A DNA stretch of 64,000 bases from Chryseobacterium sp. MA9 (GCF_024399315.1 NZ_CP075170.1:2108001-2172000); one strand, 5' to 3'; positions 16,540 through 25,524 are shown, numbered from the stretch's first letter. Program-made: numbers and translations. Notes: generated by a model not told the origin, from the sequence alone.

Positions 16540-16566
16540 GTTGCTGTTGGCAGTTGCTGGTTGGCA
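16540..16566. repeat. Short tandem duplication upstream of hemL
   Basis: GTTGCTGTTGGCA (16540-16552) is followed directly by GTTGCTGGTTGGCA (16553-16566), a near-perfect 13/14-base duplication. It may affect spacing between hemL and its promoter. Confidence 0.5.
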
Positions 16567-16605
16567 TTTAACTGTCAACGGTAAACTCTCAACAAAAAAA
16601 TTAAA

Positions 16606-17664
16606 TTAGTTTCGTGGTTTTTTGTCTATTAAATAAATCAGCTGTCCCGCAGATGGTTGCTGTCCTTCATCCATTCTGTTTTTAGCATAAAGTTTATTTA
16701 ATTTGATTCCGAATTTCTGAGCGATATCATGCATATCTTCCCCGGATTCTGCTTTATAAGTAGCTGTATTTCCTGTAGAATTTTTTGATTCCAGAAAAAC
16801 AATATCATTTTTCTTTAAGGTTTCACCTTCCAATTCATTCCACTTTATCAGCCTGCTTTCACTGACTTTGAATTTATTGGCGATGAATTTCACATCAGTA
16901 TCTTCAGGAATTACGATATATTTCAGGCCGTCATTCGGATGGCTTTTGATAAGAATGGAATTAAGAATTTCAGCTTTCGTTTTGATTCTTTCCACTCTTT
17001 TTTGCTGTTGTGCGTAAGAAGTTTGTTTATACGGAACTTCTACAGTAACCGGGTCTTTAGGTTTTCTGGTTGCTTTTGAAGGTTCCAGCTGTGCCATGAA
17101 AGTTCTGTCGTCTTTCAGATCCGGATACATTTTAAGTACGGCATACAATACCTCATTAGAACTGGTATTGTCGAATTCATATAGCTTGTACTTTTCAATT
17201 TTGGTAATAAGAATTGAAGCATAACGTGGATTGGTAGCGTAGCCCGCTTTTTTTAAACCGGTTGCCCACGCTCTGTAATCTTTCATATCCAGTTTGAAGA
17301 GGTTTGCGTAATATTTTCTTGTGGATAAGAATATAGAATGGTCTTCATAAGACTGTCTTGGATCGTCATACACACGGAAGCATTCATTGGGTGCATCATC
17401 GGTATGTTTCATCGTTCTACCGGTCCAGTCTTCTTTACATTTTATACCGAAGTGGTTTTTACCTTCCTGTGCCAATCTGCTCTGCCCGCCCCCGGTTTCC
17501 AATAGTCCCTGGGCAAGGGTAATAGAAGCTGGAATTTTATATTTTTCCATTTCTTCTACGGCATATTTAGCAAACTTCTGAATATACTGATCTTCGGTTG
17601 CCCAAGTCTGGGCAGAAAATTTTGATAAAACTAAAAGGCTTATGGATAGGAAAAGTCTTTTCAT
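16606..17664 (-). CDS. Exported glucosaminidase (GH73) with LysM domains
   Basis: A peptidoglycan hydrolase of 352 residues. The start is set at ATG 17664; the in-frame TTG three codons upstream is less likely. A signal peptide (ends SKFSAQ) precedes the glucosaminidase domain, about residues 25-165: QKFAKYAVEEMEKYKIPASI, TLAQGLLETGGGQSRLA with the catalytic Glu, NHFGIKC and YATNPRYASILI. The C-terminal part has LysM-like repeats (LKYIVIPEDTDVKFIANKF and YKAESGEDMHDIAQKFGIKL), which bind glycan. The role would be cell-wall turnover or daughter-cell separation. Only 15 bases separate it from the PLP gene upstream, so co-transcription is likely. Confidence 0.9.
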   Translation of the reverse strand: MKRLFLSISLLVLSKFSAQTWATEDQYIQKFAKYAVEEMEKYKIPASITLAQGLLETGGGQSRLAQEGKNHFGIKCKEDWTGRTMKHTDDAPNECFRVYDDPRQSYEDHSIFLSTRKYYANLFKLDMKDYRAWATGLKKAGYATNPRYASILITKIEKYKLYEFDNTSSNEVLYAVLKMYPDLKDDRTFMAQLEPSKATRKPKDPVTVEVPYKQTSYAQQQKRVERIKTKAEILNSILIKSHPNDGLKYIVIPEDTDVKFIANKFKVSESRLIKWNELEGETLKKNDIVFLESKNSTGNTATYKAESGEDMHDIAQKFGIKLNKLYAKNRMDEGQQPSAGQLIYLIDKKPRN

Positions 17665-17679
17665 GTTTTTCAATTTTAC

Positions 17680-18588
17680 TTATATAATTAAATTTCTATT
17701 CTGTTTTTCTAAAAGCAGATTAGCTCCTTCAATCCCCTGTAATCCACCAGTATGAAAGCACAAAATCCTGCTGTTTTCAGGAAAATAATCATCTTCAATC
17801 AGTTCAAAAACTTTCTCCATCATTTTTCCTGTATATATCGGTTCTAAAGGAATACCATACTTCTCTTTGAAATCATTGATAAAACGGATGTTTCCATCAT
17901 TTATTTTACCGTAACCTCCAAAACATGAATCTATTAGATTAAAATTCTGTCTCAAAGTTAATTCAAAAATTTTATTTTCCAGTGAAGCATCATCTACAAC
18001 CTTAAATCCTATAACTTTCTGATTATCTTCACTAAATTTTGAAATTCCTGCAATGGTTCCTCCGGTTCCAACTGCGGTGCAAAGATAGTCAAAATCTTTT
18101 GTTTGTTCATTGAGCATCATTTTCACCCCCTCCACAGCCTCTTCATTGGTGCCTCCTTCGGGTACTATCAGTGCATCTGGAAACTCCTGATGAAGGAATT
18201 CTGTCAGTTTTTCTTTATGGCGGTATTCTTCGCGGGTGACAAATTTCAGGTTCATTCCATTTCTTTTCGCAAAAAGTAAAGTAGGGTTATCACGCCACTT
18301 ATGCTGCAGTTCTTCTCCTCTGATGATACCCAATGTTGGAACACCTGCCAGATTTCCTACTGCTGAGACCGCAGCTATATGGTTGGAAAAAGCACCTCCA
18401 AAAGTAATGATATAAGGCTTGTCTGGATTTCTTTCCAGATAGTGGTTGACATTATAAAACAGTTTCCAATACTTATTGCCTGAAATCAGCGGATGAATCT
18501 GGTCTTCCCTTTTAATGAAGAGTTTTACGTTTTTATGAATGGAAATTTCCTGAATGGATACAGGTTTTGTGGGAAGTTGTAATAGCAT
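17680..18588 (-). CDS. PLP-dependent ACC deaminase / D-cysteine desulfhydrase-like enzyme
   Basis: A fold-type II PLP enzyme of about 302 residues. The start is taken at ATG 18588; the TTG at 18606 is rejected. Landmarks: LFIKREDQIHPLISGNKYWK with the Schiff-base lysine in SGNK, the phosphate/substrate loop TFGGAFSNHIAA, PEGGTNEEAV and the glycine loop AVGTGGTIAG. This pattern is that of 1-aminocyclopropane-1-carboxylate deaminase and D-cysteine desulfhydrase homologues. The SNH triplet is shared by both, so the substrate cannot be fixed from sequence. It lies directly upstream of the glucosaminidase. Confidence 0.85.
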   Translation of the reverse strand: MLLQLPTKPVSIQEISIHKNVKLFIKREDQIHPLISGNKYWKLFYNVNHYLERNPDKPYIITFGGAFSNHIAAVSAVGNLAGVPTLGIIRGEELQHKWRDNPTLLFAKRNGMNLKFVTREEYRHKEKLTEFLHQEFPDALIVPEGGTNEEAVEGVKMMLNEQTKDFDYLCTAVGTGGTIAGISKFSEDNQKVIGFKVVDDASLENKIFELTLRQNFNLIDSCFGGYGKINDGNIRFINDFKEKYGIPLEPIYTGKMMEKVFELIEDDYFPENSRILCFHTGGLQGIEGANLLLEKQNRNLII

Positions 18589-18619
18589 TTCAGTTTTACT
18601 ACTCAAGGTTTATTCTTTA

Positions 18620-18627
18620 CAAAAGTA
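18620..18627 (-). promoter_or_regulatory. Candidate -7 box for the PLP enzyme gene
   Basis: The minus strand reads TACTTTTG, matching TAnnTTTG, 31 bases upstream of ATG 18588. This supports the shorter start of that gene. No -33 element at normal spacing is evident. Confidence 0.38.
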
Positions 18628-18680
18628 GGAAAAGATTTAATGTTGTGGTGATTTCAAATTTTTATGAATTGTAGTTCATT

Positions 18681-18880
18681 TGTTTTTTCCCACAAATGAC
18701 ACGGATTTTTCACGGATGATTGTTTAGATAATGTACGAATTTCGTATGATGGGATATTAATTTTTTAGGTTTTGGCTAAAGCCTTATATATTTTGGTTTA
18801 TTATAAGTGGACTAAAGCCCATTTCTATTGTGAATATAAAGAATTTTGAAAATCATAACCTGAATCTCGAAATTCATTAT
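18681..18880. repeat. Dispersed intergenic repeat, copy 1
   Basis: About 200 bases that recur at 20031-20245. Shared blocks in the same order are TTTTTCCCACA, TTTCAC(A/G)GATGAT, TTAGGTTTTGGCTAAAGCC (TTTTGACTAAAGCC in copy 2), ATAAGTG followed by CTAAAGCCCA, CCTATTG and an AT-rich tail. It fills most of the 18589-18888 gap and has no coding frame. Confidence 0.75.
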
Positions 18881-18888
18881 TCATCATT

Positions 18889-19248
18889 TCAAAGATATTT
18901 CCTGAAGTTCCAGAATTTTCTTTTCTTCAGATAATTCGGATTATTTTCATGAGTATAAGCTTCTCTTTCAAATGAGATTCTCCTGTAAGCCAGATAGCCG
19001 TCTTTCAGCTTGAAAAACCAGTAATAGTATTCAATGACATAGAAAATATAGAAGAAAATAATAAGCATTTCCAATTGTTGGCGTAAATGGATTTTTTCGT
19101 GATTGATCAAAACATTATTTTCCTTATCTTCGGGTTTCCTAATGAAGATAAAGGGAAAGAGAGCAATGCCATTAATTTTTAATTTTTTTAAAGGCTTTTG
19201 GCATACAATTATCATAGTAACAAATATAAAAAGTTTTTTGACTAGCAT
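18889..19248 (-). CDS. Small membrane protein with HExxH-like motif
   Basis: 119 residues. The centre reads INHEKIHLRQQLEMLIIFFY, in which HEKIH fits the HExxH zinc-protease motif, followed by a transmembrane helix (LIIFFYIFYVIEYYYWFF) and a conserved-looking end (GYLAYRRISFEREAY). The Glu in ISFEREAY could be the third zinc ligand. The start is uncertain: ATG 19248 is used, but ATG 19215 (MIIVCQKPLKK) is also plausible. It diverges from the DUF5522 gene with only 7 bases between starts. Peptidase activity is a possibility, not established. Confidence 0.65.
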   Translation of the reverse strand: MLVKKLFIFVTMIIVCQKPLKKLKINGIALFPFIFIRKPEDKENNVLINHEKIHLRQQLEMLIIFFYIFYVIEYYYWFFKLKDGYLAYRRISFEREAYTHENNPNYLKKRKFWNFRKYL

Positions 19249-19252
19249 TTAA

Positions 19253-19438
<186 letters not shown>

Positions 19439-19439
19439 A

Positions 19440-19967
19440 ATGAAAAAATATATTTTTATTTTGTTGGCATCTGCTACTTTAGGTTTAACTTCTTGTAGCC
19501 CTTTTCAGGTACGTTCAGATTATGCTGAAACCGCCAATTTCAATTCTTTCAAAACTTATAAAATAAGAATTGATGATCTAAAATTGAATGATATTGATAA
19601 AGACAGAGTGCTGAATGAACTGTCGAGACAGCTTCAAAGCAAAGGACTTCAGTCTGGAGAAAACCCTGATCTGATTATCAACGTAAAAGCGAATCATAAA
19701 AAGGTTACCGATATCAATTCTTCTTCACCTTACGGAATGTGGGGATGGGGCGGACCATTCGGATGGGGCGTTGGAATGAGCAGAACGTGGACCTCAAATT
19801 ATAATGAAGGTGCACTGATTGTGGATCTTATTGATGCAAAAACCAACAAATTGGTTTGGCAGGGTATCGGAAGCGGAATTTCTGTAGATTCTCCAAAAGC
19901 GAAACAGAGACAAATTCCGGAAATCATGGCTGAGATTATGAAAAATTATCCGCCACAAAGAAAATAA
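19440..19967 (+). CDS. DUF4136 lipoprotein
   Basis: 175 residues starting at ATG 19440 (MKKYIFILLASATLGLTSC, lipobox Cys). An upstream in-frame codon at 19419 overlaps the DUF5522 gene and is rejected. The body fits DUF4136: an N-terminal VRSDYAETANFNSFKTYKI, a central NPDLIINVKANHKKV strand and a C-terminal VDLIDAKTNKLVWQGIGSG followed by a short helix. A Gly/Trp-rich loop (GMWGWGGPFGWGVGM) sits in the middle. It is anchored in an envelope membrane; role unknown. Confidence 0.88.
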   Translation: MKKYIFILLASATLGLTSCSPFQVRSDYAETANFNSFKTYKIRIDDLKLNDIDKDRVLNELSRQLQSKGLQSGENPDLIINVKANHKKVTDINSSSPYGMWGWGGPFGWGVGMSRTWTSNYNEGALIVDLIDAKTNKLVWQGIGSGISVDSPKAKQRQIPEIMAEIMKNYPPQRK

Positions 19968-19990
19968 AATTTAAATCATCCATTATATAA

Positions 19991-20017
19991 GCCGGTATTT
20001 TTGTACTGGCTTTTTTT
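19991..20017 (+). terminator. Rho-independent terminator after the DUF4136 gene
   Basis: GCCGGTA (19991-19997) and TACTGGC (20004-20010) pair with one G-U pair around a 6-base loop and are followed by seven T. Confidence 0.87.
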
Positions 20018-20030
20018 GGGGCAATTATTC

Positions 20031-20245
20031 TGTTTTTCCCACAGACAAGACAGAGTTTCACAGATGATGTTCTTTGGATTTTTATGAATTGGAGTATTAG
20101 GTTTTAAGTTTTGACTAAAGCCAGATGAATGATTGATTATTTGATAAGTGAGCTAAAGCCCACTCCTATTGAATATTGAGTATAGAAAATATAAAATTCT
20201 AAACCCGGATCTCTAAACACGAAATACAAAACTCATCGCTCATTA
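20031..20245. repeat. Dispersed intergenic repeat, copy 2
   Basis: Second copy of the element at 18681-18880, in the same orientation, with the same ordered blocks (TTTTTCCCACA, TTTCACAGATGAT, TTTTGACTAAAGCC, CTAAAGCCCA, CCTATTGAATAT). It fills the 365-base gap between the terminator at 20017 and the endonuclease gene. The remaining 87 bases are an AT-rich leader. Confidence 0.75.
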
Positions 20246-20332
20246 CGTATTACATGCAGTGCATTAAAATTAACGATTTTGTAATTCTTTATTTACAAAA
20301 AATGTAGTATTCTTGCTGAAACTTCTATTAAT

Positions 20333-22123
20333 ATGAAAAAAATTATTTTATTTTCTGTATTTGCAGGACTTGCCCACGCCCAGGCTCCTGCAGGATACTA
20401 CAATTCTGCCAACGGACTGAGTGGTGCAGCGCTGAAAACTGAATTAAGCAGCATTATAACCAACGGTCATACGGACAAAGGTTACAGCGGACTGTGGACC
20501 GCGTATAAAACCACTGACATTGATAAGGATTATGAAAATGATGGTTCTATTCTTGATATCTATTCTGAAAAACCTGTAGGCACAGATCCTTATAAATATA
20601 CTCCAGGAACCAACCAGTGTGGAACGTATTCTACTGAAGGAAATTGTTATAACAGAGAGCATATTGTTCCTCAAAGTCTCTTCAATCAAGCTTCTCCGAT
20701 GGTTGCTGATATTCACTTTATCAGAGCGACAGACGGAAAAGTAAACGGAATGAGAAGTAATTATCCTTTCGGAAAGGTAGGAAGTGCTTCTTTTACTTCA
20801 CAGAATGGTTCAAAGCTTGGAACATCAGTTTCTTCAGGATATGCGGGGACGGTTTTTGAGCCGATTGATGAGTTTAAGGGAGATGTGGCACGTATGATTT
20901 TTTATTTTGTAACCCGTTACCAGAGTAAACTTTCTACTTTTTCATCAGGAAATATGTTAGGAAGTTCTACATTCCCAGGATTGCAGACATGGGAACTGAA
21001 TGTTCTTCTTGCATGGCACAATCAGGATCCGGTTTCCCAGGCTGAGATCAAAAGAAATAATGCATCTTATACTTTCCAGGGTAACAGAAATCCATTTATT
21101 GATAATCCGAATTACGTAAATCTTATCTGGGGCTCTCAACAGCCTTCAGGTGATACTCAGGCACCAACTGCAGCGACAGGACTAAATGTTTCAGGAAAAA
21201 CTTCCAGCAGCATTTCTCTTGCATGGAATGCCTCTACGGATAATGTAGGAGTCACAGCTTATAATGTTTATATGGACGGAAATCTGAAAACTACGGTAAG
21301 CTCAATCTCAACAACTATTTCAGGCCTCACTCCTTCTACTACTTACAGCTTTTATGTTGTAGCGAAAGATGCGGCAGGAAATTCATCATCAAACAGTTCA
21401 ACAGTTTCCGGTACTACCGATTCAGGAAATACAACTCCAGGTACTAACTGTGCTAATGAAAGTTTTGAAACAATTCCTGCAGCCAGCTCTACTTATTCAA
21501 CCAAAACATGGAGCAACGGTGGTATTTCCTGGACAGCAACGGATGCAAGAACTGATCAGACTCTTAACAATAAAGCTATTACAGTAAGAAACGGTTCTTT
21601 AACTTCCAGCAGTTCAGCGAACGGTATTGGCTCTTTAACTGTAACTACACAGCTTAAATTCTCAGGAACAAATGGCACTTTTGATGTAAAAGTAAACGGA
21701 ACAACGGTAGGAACTATTCCTTACAGTACTTCATCTACAACAACTACCATCAACAATATCAACATTTCCGGGAATGTAGTGGTAAGTCTGGTTAATAATT
21801 CAACAAGTAACAGAGTTGCTATTGATGACCTTGCATGGACATGCTATTCCGGATCAAGTGCAAGAATGGCTCAAGATACCTCTGCAGAAATTGCCTCTAA
21901 CAGTTTTAAAATCTCTCCTAATCCTATTACCAACCAGGAGATTTTTGTAAAAGGAGATCTTCAGAAGGTAAAAAAAGCTGAGATTTATACTCTTCAGGGG
22001 AAAGTTCTTCAGACGATTAACCAGCCCTTCAGAAATGGAAATTCTATTAAAACCATAAGTCTTGGTCAGGGAGTTTATATTTTGAAACTGGATCAGGTTA
22101 CAATGCAGTTCCTTGTAAAATAA
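20333..22123 (+). CDS. Secreted endonuclease I family nuclease with fibronectin III and T9SS sorting domains
   Basis: 596 residues. Signal peptide (ends HAQA). Residues 20-265 are an endonuclease I (EndA/NucM-type) domain: the YNREHIVPQS motif holds the catalytic His110, and VADIHFIRATDGKVNGMRSN plus LLAWHNQDPVS complete the beta-beta-alpha metal site. A fibronectin type III module follows (about 272-362, SSISLAWNASTDNVGVTAYNVY), then a Ser/Thr-rich beta domain. The last 70 residues are a type A T9SS sorting domain (KISPNPITNQEIFVKGD ... GVYILKLDQ). It should be exported by T9SS and degrade extracellular DNA or RNA, probably for nutrient use. Confidence 0.94.
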   Translation: MKKIILFSVFAGLAHAQAPAGYYNSANGLSGAALKTELSSIITNGHTDKGYSGLWTAYKTTDIDKDYENDGSILDIYSEKPVGTDPYKYTPGTNQCGTYSTEGNCYNREHIVPQSLFNQASPMVADIHFIRATDGKVNGMRSNYPFGKVGSASFTSQNGSKLGTSVSSGYAGTVFEPIDEFKGDVARMIFYFVTRYQSKLSTFSSGNMLGSSTFPGLQTWELNVLLAWHNQDPVSQAEIKRNNASYTFQGNRNPFIDNPNYVNLIWGSQQPSGDTQAPTAATGLNVSGKTSSSISLAWNASTDNVGVTAYNVYMDGNLKTTVSSISTTISGLTPSTTYSFYVVAKDAAGNSSSNSSTVSGTTDSGNTTPGTNCANESFETIPAASSTYSTKTWSNGGISWTATDARTDQTLNNKAITVRNGSLTSSSSANGIGSLTVTTQLKFSGTNGTFDVKVNGTTVGTIPYSTSSTTTTINNINISGNVVVSLVNNSTSNRVAIDDLAWTCYSGSSARMAQDTSAEIASNSFKISPNPITNQEIFVKGDLQKVKKAEIYTLQGKVLQTINQPFRNGNSIKTISLGQGVYILKLDQVTMQFLVK

Positions 22124-22145
22124 TTCAAATACTGATTAAATATAA

Positions 22146-22177
22146 AAAATGCCGGTCTTTTTAGACCGGCATTTTAT
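22146..22177 (+). terminator. Rho-independent terminator, probably bidirectional
   Basis: GCCGGTCT (22151-22158) and AGACCGGC (22163-22170) form a perfect stem with a TTTT loop, flanked by AAAAAAT on one side and ATTTTA on the other. It ends the nuclease gene and could also stop transcripts coming from the minus-strand block at 22254. Confidence 0.85.
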
Positions 22178-22253
22178 GTTCTTTAAACTCTCGGAGATTT
22201 TCTGATTGAGCAGATTTTTTAACGCAGAGGTTTTATTTTTCTAATGTTTTATC

Positions 22254-22973
22254 TTAGTTCAAAGAGATTTTATCCAGATCCGGATATCCAGATCCTTTCA
22301 GGAGGTCTTTCCATTCTTTATTTTTGAATACAAAGAGATTGCAACGGTATTCGTCCGGTCTGTTATCTATTTTGGTTTCGCAGTAGTAATATAGAATATC
22401 TTTGCTTCTCCAGATCGCTACTTCCTGTGTGAGTTTGTTATGCGTCTGGATGATTTCATTATCTCTAACTTCTGATTCAAAACCTTCACGTATGGTATCA
22501 AAGCTCGGTTTCAGAAGTGTTTTGTTCAGATTATCCAGTAGTGCAGTTTTTTCCTGCTCTGTATAGATATCAAGCTGATACATTCCCAATTCGTCTTCTT
22601 TTTCATTGGCTAGGGGACCTATTTCCTCATCAACCTTTCCGAAGTGTAAAATTACTTTATTGGTATTTTTATTATTCTTTCCTTCCAGATCTATTCCGTT
22701 GAAGTGTAACAGTTCTTTTGATGAAAAAGCTAGCTTTTCGTTTCCAATCAGGGTAACTTCACTGGTACGTACTGCTTCTTTGGCTGTAGCTCCGGCAGAT
22801 TTTAAAATTTCATTAATATTTTGACCTACAGTAATTTTGGCAAGATTAAAGGGCTCTGTCTGGGTACTTCCCTCTGTTTCAACCAAAGACTCAGTTTCTT
22901 TATTTTTCTGATGGCCACATGAAGCTAGTCCCCAACAGATCATTGGTATTACTATGTATTTCAATCTTTTCAT
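22254..22973 (-). CDS. Hypothetical lipoprotein, lipoprotein set member 1
   Basis: 239 residues with a lipoprotein signal (WGLASC, Cys19), then a Glu/Thr-rich linker. The core contains GMYQLDIYTEQEKTALLDNL with NKTLLKPSF and a later IWRSKDILYYYCE. These blocks align with YKIHLYTRKE, GKLGKPAF and IIWETSGKLYILN in the lipoprotein at 27048, so the two are related. It is the last gene of the long minus-strand block that begins with VgrG. A structural or immunity role is possible from context only. Confidence 0.7.
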   Translation of the reverse strand: MKRLKYIVIPMICWGLASCGHQKNKETESLVETEGSTQTEPFNLAKITVGQNINEILKSAGATAKEAVRTSEVTLIGNEKLAFSSKELLHFNGIDLEGKNNKNTNKVILHFGKVDEEIGPLANEKEDELGMYQLDIYTEQEKTALLDNLNKTLLKPSFDTIREGFESEVRDNEIIQTHNKLTQEVAIWRSKDILYYYCETKIDNRPDEYRCNLFVFKNKEWKDLLKGSGYPDLDKISLN

Positions 22974-23086
22974 AATGTTAGTGTTAGTATGCGGTTATCA
23001 ATAATAAAACAGAAAAAAAGAGATTCAAGTATCCGGAATCTGTTTTTTATTTGTCATTTTCCTATTATCATCTCTTAATCCATATT

Positions 23087-23737
23087 TTAATTCATATACT
23101 TATACCACGGCGACCCTTGAGGTGTGGGATATTGTAATCCAAAAACGGCATTATTACGATAAGCCTCTTTGGTTACGGAAATATATTTATTTCTTATTCT
23201 TCCGTCATTTTCAATGGCAATGCTTAATATGTAGTAATTTTTCCCATCGTCCCAGAAGAAAGAGGTTGGATATGTAAATGAATTTTTCTCATTTTTATTC
23301 CAGGAAACTTTCTCAGGAGAAACTTTTTCAAGCTTTTCAAAAATTGGTTTTATGAGTTGGGGAACTACAGTTGCTTTATCTGTAATGACAGCGGTAGGCT
23401 TTCCCTGTTTTTTCATTATTTTTTCAACAAATTCCAGAGAATATTTTTCGGCAGCATTGGTATCAATAGCTCCTACTTTCCCTTTATACACTGTAATTCT
23501 GGTGCCCATAGTATTATCTAGTGGAATATTTCCATATGATAATCCTTTATTTTCATCAGCATAATATTGAATAATATCTGGTTTTGCCTCATCTTTCAGA
23601 AACAAATCTTTGTTTTCAAGGTCATACTTTTTGGCATCGTCAGCTAAGGAAACCGATGACAGGTCAAATGATTTATTTCCACAACAGATGTTGACCAATA
23701 CTACAAAAATCAACATCAGAACTTTTGATTTTCCCAT
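23087..23737 (-). CDS. Hypothetical probable lipoprotein, lipoprotein set member 2
   Basis: 216 residues. The signal ends VLVNICCG, giving a cysteine at the right place but an imperfect lipobox. The core has a helix ending MKKQGKPTAV and a later FFWDDGKNYYILS, the same helix / GKP / W / YYIL order found in its neighbours at 22254, 26325 and 27048. 23 bases separate it from the upstream membrane protein gene, so it is in the same transcription unit. Function unknown. Confidence 0.65.
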   Translation of the reverse strand: MGKSKVLMLIFVVLVNICCGNKSFDLSSVSLADDAKKYDLENKDLFLKDEAKPDIIQYYADENKGLSYGNIPLDNTMGTRITVYKGKVGAIDTNAAEKYSLEFVEKIMKKQGKPTAVITDKATVVPQLIKPIFEKLEKVSPEKVSWNKNEKNSFTYPTSFFWDDGKNYYILSIAIENDGRIRNKYISVTKEAYRNNAVFGLQYPTPQGSPWYKYMN

Positions 23738-23761
23738 TATATTAAATGCTTCTTTCTAAAA

Positions 23762-24139
23762 TTACTGATTCTGTTTTTCTTTAATTATTTTAGACCAATC
23801 GGTAAACATTTTAGTAATCGTATTGGCATTGATTAAACTGAAAATGAACATTCCGGTAAAGACCGTAAGCCAGCAATATGCCAGTTTCACTCCATTTTTG
23901 TCTGTAATAAAGAAAAGTACAAATATGGTGATGGCTCCCAATATAAATGTAAATAGCAATGTATACATCAGCACATGAATGATGTACATATTGAATTTAA
24001 GCTTTCTGAATATCCAGCCTATTAATGCAATTGGAATAAATAATAACAGAGGCAGAAACATAGCCCCGAATATGGTGACTTCCGGATAGTCTGCCATTTT
24101 GCTTTCCAACCCGAAAAAGGTATTAAAACTGAACTCCAT
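23762..24139 (-). CDS. Hypothetical membrane protein downstream of lemA-like gene
   Basis: About 125 residues starting at ATG 24139 (MEFSFNTFFGLESKMADYPE), overlapping the LemA-like gene by 17 bases; an ATG at 24157 would lengthen the overlap. Three hydrophobic helices can be seen (FLPLLLFIPIALIGWIF, VLMYTLLFTFILGAITIFVLF, YCWLTVFTGMFIFSLI), with a short charged cytoplasmic tail. No family recognised. The overlap suggests translational coupling with LemA and GIDE-domain neighbours. Confidence 0.65.
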   Translation of the reverse strand: MEFSFNTFFGLESKMADYPEVTIFGAMFLPLLLFIPIALIGWIFRKLKFNMYIIHVLMYTLLFTFILGAITIFVLFFITDKNGVKLAYCWLTVFTGMFIFSLINANTITKMFTDWSKIIKEKQNQ

Positions 24140-24683
24140 TATATTGTTTTTCAGCATCTGTTATTTCCAATAATGTTTTGTCTTTATATGCAAGCATTTT
24201 TGCTAATATAACATTGGGAAATTCATGGATTCCTATGTTATAAAGGTTAACACTGTCATTAAAAAATTCTCTCCTGTCTGCTATTCTGTTCTCCAATTCG
24301 GAAACTCTTTTCTGGAGCTCCAGAAAATTATTATTAGATTTCAGCTCAGGATAGTTCTCAGAAACGGCAAAGAAAGAAGACAAAGCTTTTGAAGTCTCAT
24401 TAGCTAAGGCTGTTCTTTGGTCTGCATCCGTAGTGTTATTATAAAATGTTCTCAGCTCTGTAAGATGTGTAAGCAGTTTTTCCTCGTAATTCATAAAGTG
24501 TTTGGCTACGGTTACGAGATTGGGAATTTCATCTGCGCGTTGTTTCAGCACCACATCAATATTCCCGTAAGCTTTTTCAACGTTAAATTTGAGCATGACC
24601 AGTTTGTTATACAGATTGATAAAAAAACTGATGATAACTACTCCTAAAAGGATAAGTAATATTATTGCGACAGTCTGATTCAT
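24123..24683 (-). CDS. LemA family protein
   Basis: 186 residues. One N-terminal transmembrane helix (IILLILLGVVIISFFINLYN) anchors a long helical bundle with the LemA motifs NVEKAYGNIDVVLKQRADEIPNL (shown in parts: a two-domain N-out helix with KQRADEIPNLV), SENYPELKSNNNFLELQ and NRIADRREFFNDSVNLYN. LemA proteins are found in many bacteria with membrane proteases or GIDE-type proteins; their biochemical role is unclear. Here the stop of the GIDE gene at 24683 coincides with this gene's start, indicating tight coupling. Confidence 0.92.
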   Translation of the reverse strand: MNQTVAIILLILLGVVIISFFINLYNKLVMLKFNVEKAYGNIDVVLKQRADEIPNLVTVAKHFMNYEEKLLTHLTELRTFYNNTTDADQRTALANETSKALSSFFAVSENYPELKSNNNFLELQKRVSELENRIADRREFFNDSVNLYNIGIHEFPNVILAKMLAYKDKTLLEITDAEKQYNGVQF

Positions 24684-25465
24684 TATTGTATGAGTATATA
24701 AATAATTATTAAAAGGATCACAGAGCAGGTAAACATAAATGACTTCAGTAGTGGCTGATATTTATTCCATACGGTGATTCCTGATGATGAAGTAATCCCC
24801 AGGATTTTATAATAATCATCTTTTCTTATGAAAGAAACCCCGTTTTTGGAATCGGCATATCCCACCAAAAGCATTTTCTGACCATCTTTCAAAAGGGTTT
24901 CTTGATATCTTTTGCCACCGTGGCTGCTTATATTGGTTTCTCCCAACAAAATCAGCTCTATCCCTTCAGCTTCTACTTCTATGATTCCGGTATCATCTTT
25001 TACCTGAAAAGCATTGCATTGGGTTTCCCTGTGAATGGTACGGTATGTTTCTTTACCATCCGAATCTCTGTCTATATTTTCTATGGTATAATAATATCCG
25101 ATACAGACTTCATTCTTCACTGGTGAAAACAAAGGATTCTTCATGATTAGGGTCCCTTCAATTTCTACCAGCCCTTTGGCTACTGAATGGATTTTTGAAG
25201 TTGGAAGAGACGACTGTAAACGTAAAAAACGTTTTCCAGCACTAGGTTTCATTAAAGTGATAAATATCAGAACAAAAACCACTAAAGGAATAATAATTAT
25301 TGCTTTTTCTGCATAGCTGTCATAGTTATTGGCAATTTCAAAAGCATATTCATGCAGCGGCATTTTATCTTTAAAAATAACCCACAGAATAAAATAAATA
25401 AAGCATGCAGCTATTATTCCTAAAATACTATATATAATGTACGGTCTTCCTTTTTTCACTCCCAT
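24683..25465 (-). CDS. GIDE (MULAN-like) domain membrane protein
   Basis: 260 residues. Hydrophobic helices at about 10-31 and 55-70, and a C-terminal helix (FMFTCSVILLIIIYIL), bracket a soluble region with SVAKGLVEIEGTLI, PVKNEVCIGYYYTIE, FQVKDDTGIIEVEAEGIEL and GYADSKNGVSFIR. This matches the GIDE domain found between the membrane helices of the mitochondrial E3 ligase MULAN and in bacterial relatives that lack the RING finger. No RING is present here. LemA lies directly downstream, a known pairing. Function in bacteria unknown; possibly membrane stress. Confidence 0.75.
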   Translation of the reverse strand: MGVKKGRPYIIYSILGIIAACFIYFILWVIFKDKMPLHEYAFEIANNYDSYAEKAIIIIPLVVFVLIFITLMKPSAGKRFLRLQSSLPTSKIHSVAKGLVEIEGTLIMKNPLFSPVKNEVCIGYYYTIENIDRDSDGKETYRTIHRETQCNAFQVKDDTGIIEVEAEGIELILLGETNISSHGGKRYQETLLKDGQKMLLVGYADSKNGVSFIRKDDYYKILGITSSSGITVWNKYQPLLKSFMFTCSVILLIIIYILIQ

Positions 25466-25524
25466 CTATTCTATTCTAAAACCCGATAGAAATATCTGAA
25501 TATTATTCCAGTATTTCTTTTTTT

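Noticed and set aside
18889..19248. Assigning the HEKIH protein to a named peptidase family
   Set aside because: The motif fits HExxH, but it is short and no other family signature could be confirmed by eye.
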